Positions 22,496 through 26,578 of a stretch of 26,578 bases of DNA are shown here, in pieces. Origin of the DNA: Castellaniella sp034007085 (GTDB taxonomy: Bacteria; Pseudomonadota; Gammaproteobacteria; Burkholderiales; Burkholderiaceae_B); assembly GCF_034007085.1 (NCBI RefSeq), contig NZ_JAVERO010000019.1:1-26578 (forward strand). Direction: 5' to 3'. The position numbers and the translations under genes are program-made. Positions within the stretch are counted from its first letter, which is position 1; each line of letters begins with the position of its first letter. The notes beneath the pieces are model-generated. The model worked only from the letters and a program-made list of their open reading frames with translations, ran no database searches and had not been told where the DNA came from.

Positions 22496-24382
22496 TCACT
22501 GTCCCCGCATGAACAGCTTGTCCAGGTCGTTCAGGCTCCATTGGAACCAGGTTGGGCGGCCATGGTTGCACTGGTCGGCGCGCTCAGTGCGTTCCATCTG
22601 GCGCAACAGGGCATTCATCTCGTCCAGCGTCAAACGCCGGTTGGCGCGCACTGCGCCGTGGCAGGCCATGGTCGACAGCAGTTCGTTGCGCTGCTCGCGC
22701 AGCCGGGCCGAATGACCAATGCGCTCGATGTCGGCCAGCACCCCACGCGCCAGGGATTCGATGTCGCCCCGGGCCAGCAGGGCCGGCACGGCGCGCACGG
22801 CCAGCGAGGCCGGGCCGGTGGCGCGGATCCGCAGGCCCAGGTCATCCAGCGTGTCCTGGTGCGCTTGCGCGGTGGCGACCTGGATTTCCGTGGCGGTGAA
22901 TACCACCGGCACCAGTAGTTCCTGCGCGGGCAGGGGCGCCTGGTCCAGGGCCTGTTTCAGGGATTCGTAGACCACGCGCTCGTGCGCGGCGTGCATGTCC
23001 ACCAGGACCAGGCCGCGCGTGTTCTGGGCCAGGATGTAGATGCCGTGCAATTGGCCCAGCGCCATGCCCAGGGGCAGGTCGATGTCGGCCGTGGTCGCGG
23101 CAGCCGGGGCCCCCTGTCCAGGCATCCGGGGGGGATCGCCCGCTGTGGCTCGCGGGGGGGCTGCGTGTCCCAGCTCGGGGTCCGCCGCCGTCGTGCGGGC
23201 GTCGGCATCCAGGGGCTGATACAGCTTGCGCCAGTCCTGGGCCGAGATCCGGTCGTTCAGCGCAAAGCGTTGCTGGACCGGGATGCGGGATGGGTAGGGG
23301 GTTACCGTGCCGGGCGTTCCGGGCTGCGTTCCGCCAGCTGCATTGCCATTGCCGTCCGTCGGCGTGGGGGGGGCGCTGGCGGGGCTGTCCGCCGCAGCGC
23401 CGCCGCGTCCCGCGAGCGCCTCGCCCAGGGTTTGCGCGACGTAGCGGTGCACGGCCCCGCTGTCACGAAAACGGACCTCGTGCTTGGCCGGGTGCACGTT
23501 GACATCCACCCCCGCCGGGTCCAGCGTCAGGAACAGCACGAAAGCCGGCTGGCGGTCGCCGTGCAGCACATCGGCATAGGCCTGGCGCACCGCATGGGAG
23601 ACCGTGCGATCGCGCACATAGCGGCCGTTGACGTACAGGTATTGCCGGTCGGCGCGGCTGCGGGCGAAGGTCGGCCGCGTGATGCAGCCTTCCAGGGCGA
23701 CCAGCCCTTGTTCGGCCGAGACGGGCAGGCTCTGGGATGTGAATTCTTCGCCCAGCACGTCGCGGATGCGGCCGTGGATGTCGGTGGCCGGCCAGTTGCG
23801 CTGCGGCTTGTCGTTGTGGAACACGCGCAAGGCCACGTGCGGATGTGCCAGCGCAATGCGTTCGACGGCATCCAGGCAATGCGCGTATTCCGTCTGTTCG
23901 CTGCGCAGGAACTTGCGCCGCGCGGGGATGTGGTCGAACAGCTGGCGCACGTCCACCCGCGTGCCCACAGGCCCAGCGGCGGGGGTGGGGTCCGTTTGTC
24001 CGGCGGCGATCTGCCAGGCTTGCGTGTCCCCGGCGGTGCGCGAGGTCAGGGTCAGCTGGGCGACCGAGGCGATCGAGGCCAGGGCCTCGCCGCGGAATCC
24101 CAGCGAGGCCACCGATTCCAGTTCCGCCAGGGACGTGATCTTGCTGGTTGCATGGCGCTGCAGGGCCAGCGCCAGCTGGCCGGGCGGGATGCCATGGCCG
24201 TCGTCGGCCACCAGGATGCGGCGGATGCCGCCGCCATCCAGGCGGATTTCGATGGCCCGGGCGCCGGCGTCCAGGGCGTTTTCCAGCAGCTCTTTGAGCA
24301 CGGAGGCGGGGCGTTCAATGACTTCGCCCGCAGCGATCTGGTTGATCAGGATATCGGGCAGGGCGGCAATGGTTCGCATCAT
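22496..24382 (-). CDS. mutL: DNA mismatch repair protein MutL
   Basis: MutL couples mismatch recognition by MutS to strand removal. The product has 628 residues. The N-terminal GHKL ATPase shows LKELLENALDAGA (Glu34, Asn35), ADDGHGIP, HATSKI and GFRGEALASI, and the DNA-binding part VNVHPAKHEVRF. A Pro/Ala/Gly/Thr-rich linker (about 325-430) precedes the C-terminal dimerisation domain. That domain holds DMHAAHERVVYE (462-473), which fits the DQHA(X)2E(X)4E endonuclease motif, plus ACHGAVRA and CNHGRPT, so this MutL is predicted to nick DNA itself, as expected where MutH is absent. ATG at 24382 (MMRT) lies seven bases after a perfect TATAAT; the next codon is also ATG. The linker contains runs of 7, 7 and 8 identical bases. 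Confidence 0.97.
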   Translation of the reverse strand: MMRTIAALPDILINQIAAGEVIERPASVLKELLENALDAGARAIEIRLDGGGIRRILVADDGHGIPPGQLALALQRHATSKITSLAELESVASLGFRGEALASIASVAQLTLTSRTAGDTQAWQIAAGQTDPTPAAGPVGTRVDVRQLFDHIPARRKFLRSEQTEYAHCLDAVERIALAHPHVALRVFHNDKPQRNWPATDIHGRIRDVLGEEFTSQSLPVSAEQGLVALEGCITRPTFARSRADRQYLYVNGRYVRDRTVSHAVRQAYADVLHGDRQPAFVLFLTLDPAGVDVNVHPAKHEVRFRDSGAVHRYVAQTLGEALAGRGGAAADSPASAPPTPTDGNGNAAGGTQPGTPGTVTPYPSRIPVQQRFALNDRISAQDWRKLYQPLDADARTTAADPELGHAAPPRATAGDPPRMPGQGAPAAATTADIDLPLGMALGQLHGIYILAQNTRGLVLVDMHAAHERVVYESLKQALDQAPLPAQELLVPVVFTATEIQVATAQAHQDTLDDLGLRIRATGPASLAVRAVPALLARGDIESLARGVLADIERIGHSARLREQRNELLSTMACHGAVRANRRLTLDEMNALLRQMERTERADQCNHGRPTWFQWSLNDLDKLFMRGQ

Positions 24383-24389
24383 GAAAACG

Positions 24390-24395
24390 ATTATA
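24390..24395 (-). promoter_or_regulatory. -10 box of mutL
   Basis: On the minus strand a perfect TATAAT is followed by seven bases and then the mutL ATG, the same geometry as pcnB. No clear -35 hexamer is visible 16-18 bases upstream. It predicts a leaderless mutL-miaA message. The 58-base gap is shared with divergent dedA. Confidence 0.5.
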
Positions 24396-24440
24396 GTGAG
24401 AGCTTGTTCCCGTCCCTTTCTTGCGAGGTCTCGCGGCCAC

Positions 24441-25103
24441 ATGGCTGAACTTTTCCAACTCATCCTGCACATCGACCAGCATCTGGGGGTCTGGGTGGCG
24501 CAATACGGGGCCTGGATCTACCTGATCCTGGCACTCATCATTTTCGGCGAAACAGGGCTGGTGGTGCTGCCATTCCTGCCTGGGGATTCGCTGCTGTTCA
24601 TTGCCGGGGCCTTTGGCGCTTCCGGCCTGTTGGATCCCGTCCTGCTGGGGGGCATCCTGATCGTGGCCGCCATCCTGGGCAATACCGTCAATTACCAGGT
24701 GGGGCGCTTTATCGGCCCCAAGGTCTTTTCGCGCGATTACCGCTTCCTGGATCGCAAGGCCCTGGTCAAGACCCATCTGTTCTATGAAAAGCACGGTGGC
24801 AAGACCATCATGCTGTCGCGGTTCCTGCCGCTGTTCCGGACCTTTGCGCCTTTCGTCGCCGGGGTCGCGGGCATGCGCTGGCTGGCGTTCCAGCTCTACA
24901 ACGCGCTGGGGGCCGTTGCCTGGATCGCTGGGCTGATCACCCTGGGATATTTTTTCGGCAATGTCCCCATCATCAAGGAACACCTCAACACCATTGTGCT
25001 GGTCGGTGTGGGGGCGGCGGCCGTGCCTGCGGCGGGCGGCGTGTTGTGGAAACTGCTGCGCAGCCGCAAGGCGGTTCCAGGAGAACGTTCCGGGACTTCC
25101 TGA
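24441..25103 (+). CDS. DedA family membrane protein
   Basis: DedA proteins are inner-membrane proteins needed for envelope integrity; several members recycle undecaprenyl phosphate across the membrane. The product has 220 residues. It shows hydrophobic segments at about 24-45, 52-75 (the re-entrant region with FGETGLVVLPFLPGDSLLFIAG), 140-160, 162-180 and 185-205, and the conserved LSRFLPLFRTFAPFVAGVAGM motif with essential-type Arg residues. This FLPGDS/RFLPL...RTFAP pattern is that of classical DedA proteins. ATG at 24441 has only a distant GAGG upstream. It is divergent from mutL and convergent with amiC, so it forms a single-gene unit. Its envelope role is family knowledge; which lipid it handles cannot be seen. 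Confidence 0.93.
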   Translation: MAELFQLILHIDQHLGVWVAQYGAWIYLILALIIFGETGLVVLPFLPGDSLLFIAGAFGASGLLDPVLLGGILIVAAILGNTVNYQVGRFIGPKVFSRDYRFLDRKALVKTHLFYEKHGGKTIMLSRFLPLFRTFAPFVAGVAGMRWLAFQLYNALGAVAWIAGLITLGYFFGNVPIIKEHLNTIVLVGVGAAAVPAAGGVLWKLLRSRKAVPGERSGTS

Positions 25104-25169
25104 TGCCGCTGGCCTCGCGCCACGGACATCGGCGGGATCGGTCAGCCAGCCGCTGGATTCAGCGATGCA

Positions 25170-26555
25170 TCAGGTGCGTCGCGCCAGCGCGGGGTTTGCC
25201 GAGAAATAATCCTGGATGCCGCTGAGCACGGCCTGGGCGATGCGCTGCTGGTGCGCCGGGGATCGCAGCAGCAGTTCTTCCTGGGGGTTGCTGATGAAGG
25301 CCGTCTCGATCAGGATCGAGGGGATGTCCGGCGCCTTCAGTACGGCAAATCCGGCGCGTTCGATGCGGTTCTTGTGCAGCTTGTTGATCTTGCCGATCTC
25401 GTTCAGAACCTGGGTGCCGACCCGGATGGAGTCATTGATCTGGGCGCCGGTGGACAGGTCCAGCAGCACTTTGGCTACCTGGGCGTTGTGCGCCCCCAGG
25501 TTCACTCCGCCGATCAGGTCGGCGTCGTTTTCCTTTTTCGCCAGCCAACGGGCGGCGGAACTGGTGGCGCCGTTCTGCGACAGCGCCCAGACCGACGAAC
25601 CTCGCGCCGATGGCTTGATCCAGGCGTCGGCGTGGATGGAGATGAACAGGTCGGCCTGGACACGGCGGGCCTTTTGCACCCGCACGTTCAGCGGCACGAA
25701 ATAATCGCGGTCCCGGGTCAGGTAGGCGCGCATATTGGGCTGGGCGTCGATCAGTTTTTTCAGCCGGTGTGCGATCTGCAAGGCGACGTCTTTTTCGCGT
25801 GTGCCGCGCTTGCCGATAGCCCCTGGATCTTCACCGCCGTGACCGGGGTCCAAGGCGATCAGAATCGGGCGATTCGGACGGTTTGGGCGGGTGGCGGGCG
25901 CTGGTGGGCGTGGCTGGGGCGGCGTCGAGGTGCTTTCGGGCTGCTTGCTGCGGGCGACCGGCGGCAGTTTCTGGCCTTCTACCGAGGGGATGGGGGCTTC
26001 GGTGGGGCTGTTCTGCGCGAGGCTTTCCAGGATGCCGGCCAGCGGATCGTTTTCTGCGTCTTTCAGCAGGGCCATCAGGGGGTCCTGGGCGACCTTGGGG
26101 TACAGATCCAGTACCAGGCGGTACTTGTATTCACCGATGGGTTTCAGGGTAAAGACCTGCGGAGCGACGTCCTGTTTCAGATCGAATACCAGGCGCACTA
26201 CGTCGGGGCGGTTCTGACCCGCGCGCACCGCGCTGATGTAGGGATCGTTGGGGCGGATCTTGGATACCAGGTCGTTGATGGCGGGGCTCAGGCGCAGGCC
26301 ATCGATATCCACCACCAGACGGTGCGGGCCATCGAGCATGAAGTGCTCGGCCTTCAGTTCGGTGTCCATTTCCAGGGTGACGCGCGTGTATTCGTCTGCG
26401 GGCCAGGTACGCACCGCCAGAATGGTGGCGGCCTGCGCCAGGCGCGGCACGACGGGCAGCAGCAGGAGCAGCGCGCTGCCGCCTGTGATCATCTTGCGTC
26501 GCAGGGGGGCGGCGGGAGCGTTCATCGGCGTGGCGGGTCCAGATGCGTCAGCCAT
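25170..26555 (-). CDS. amiC: N-acetylmuramoyl-L-alanine amidase, AmiC type
   Basis: AmiC cuts the peptide stem from N-acetylmuramic acid in septal peptidoglycan so daughter cells separate. The product has 461 residues. The N-terminus carries RRKMITGG (19-26) before a hydrophobic stretch ending in AQA, a Tat-like signal as in E. coli AmiC. An AMIN domain (about 43-150) for septal targeting is followed by a Pro-rich linker (about 186-230) and the Amidase_3 domain, with zinc ligands His239 (DPGHGG), Glu254 and His308 (SIHADA), and catalytic Glu417 (IETAF). The insert around 330-385 matches the regulatory helix region of division amidases controlled by LytM factors. ATG at 26555 has AAGGA five bases upstream; an alternative ATG at 26525 overlaps the upstream stop as ATGA. 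Confidence 0.95.
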   Translation of the reverse strand: MADASGPATPMNAPAAPLRRKMITGGSALLLLLPVVPRLAQAATILAVRTWPADEYTRVTLEMDTELKAEHFMLDGPHRLVVDIDGLRLSPAINDLVSKIRPNDPYISAVRAGQNRPDVVRLVFDLKQDVAPQVFTLKPIGEYKYRLVLDLYPKVAQDPLMALLKDAENDPLAGILESLAQNSPTEAPIPSVEGQKLPPVARSKQPESTSTPPQPRPPAPATRPNRPNRPILIALDPGHGGEDPGAIGKRGTREKDVALQIAHRLKKLIDAQPNMRAYLTRDRDYFVPLNVRVQKARRVQADLFISIHADAWIKPSARGSSVWALSQNGATSSAARWLAKKENDADLIGGVNLGAHNAQVAKVLLDLSTGAQINDSIRVGTQVLNEIGKINKLHKNRIERAGFAVLKAPDIPSILIETAFISNPQEELLLRSPAHQQRIAQAVLSGIQDYFSANPALARRT

Positions 26556-26578
26556 TGTTGTCCTTTTTCACTGCAGGC
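26522..26578 (-). CDS. tsaE: 3' end of probable tsaE (tRNA threonylcarbamoyladenosine biosynthesis ATPase)
   Basis: One minus-strand frame runs from the window edge for 18 codons to a TGA at 26524-26522, reading ACSEKGQQWLTHLDPPRR. Its stop overlaps the alternative amiC ATG at 26525 by four bases. The tail resembles TsaE C-termini (pattern A-S-x-x-G-x-x-x-L), and tsaE directly precedes the division amidase in many proteobacteria. Only 57 bases are visible, so identity rests mostly on context. Confidence 0.5.
   Translation of the reverse strand, partial: ACSEKGQQWLTHLDPPRR

Overview
The window is a compact, GC-rich stretch of bacterial chromosome made almost entirely of housekeeping genes. 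The gene set points to a betaproteobacterium of the order Burkholderiales, and protein similarities recalled from memory (PurM, the decarboxylase, Dcd) suggest an Alcaligenaceae-type genome such as Bordetella, Achromobacter or a relative. No tRNA, rRNA, IS element, prophage or CRISPR array was seen.

Layout, left half (plus strand): the 3' part of tamA and all of tamB (outer-membrane translocation and assembly module), then dcd (dCTP deaminase) and a large PLP-dependent Orn/Lys/Arg decarboxylase, separated by a cluster of hairpins. Next come a BaiN/YhiN-type flavoprotein, a class III CoA-transferase, and a tandem glycine riboswitch that precedes gcvT-gcvH-gcvP (glycine cleavage system T, H and P proteins). 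The gcv operon ends at a good intrinsic terminator, followed by a small tautomerase gene.

Layout, right half (mostly minus strand): folA, preceded in the same frame by a decayed fragment of an HxlR-type regulator; then folK and pcnB (one transcription unit, pcnB first, ending in a terminator after folK); a HAD phosphatase and hda (4-base overlap); purM on the plus strand; miaA and mutL (mutL first); dedA on the plus strand; and amiC with the last codons of a probable tsaE. The tsaE-amiC-mutL-miaA order resembles the well-known gammaproteobacterial cluster, but here a divergent dedA lies between amiC and mutL.

How the parts work together: glycine sensing by the riboswitch should control the three gcv proteins, which feed one-carbon units to folate. 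FolA and FolK supply the folate cofactor and PurM is a step of purine synthesis, so one-carbon and nucleotide metabolism are well represented (also Dcd). TamA/TamB, AmiC and DedA serve the cell envelope. MutL, MiaA, PcnB and Hda serve repair, tRNA modification, RNA turnover and replication control.

I found no convincing new multi-gene system. The points most worth checking are an in-frame HxlR-DHFR junction upstream of folA, a repeated promoter geometry (-10 box exactly 7 nt before the ATG) suggesting leaderless mRNAs for folA, pcnB and mutL, the overlap of aptamer-2 P1 and a terminator in the glycine riboswitch, and the hairpin cluster in front of the decarboxylase.
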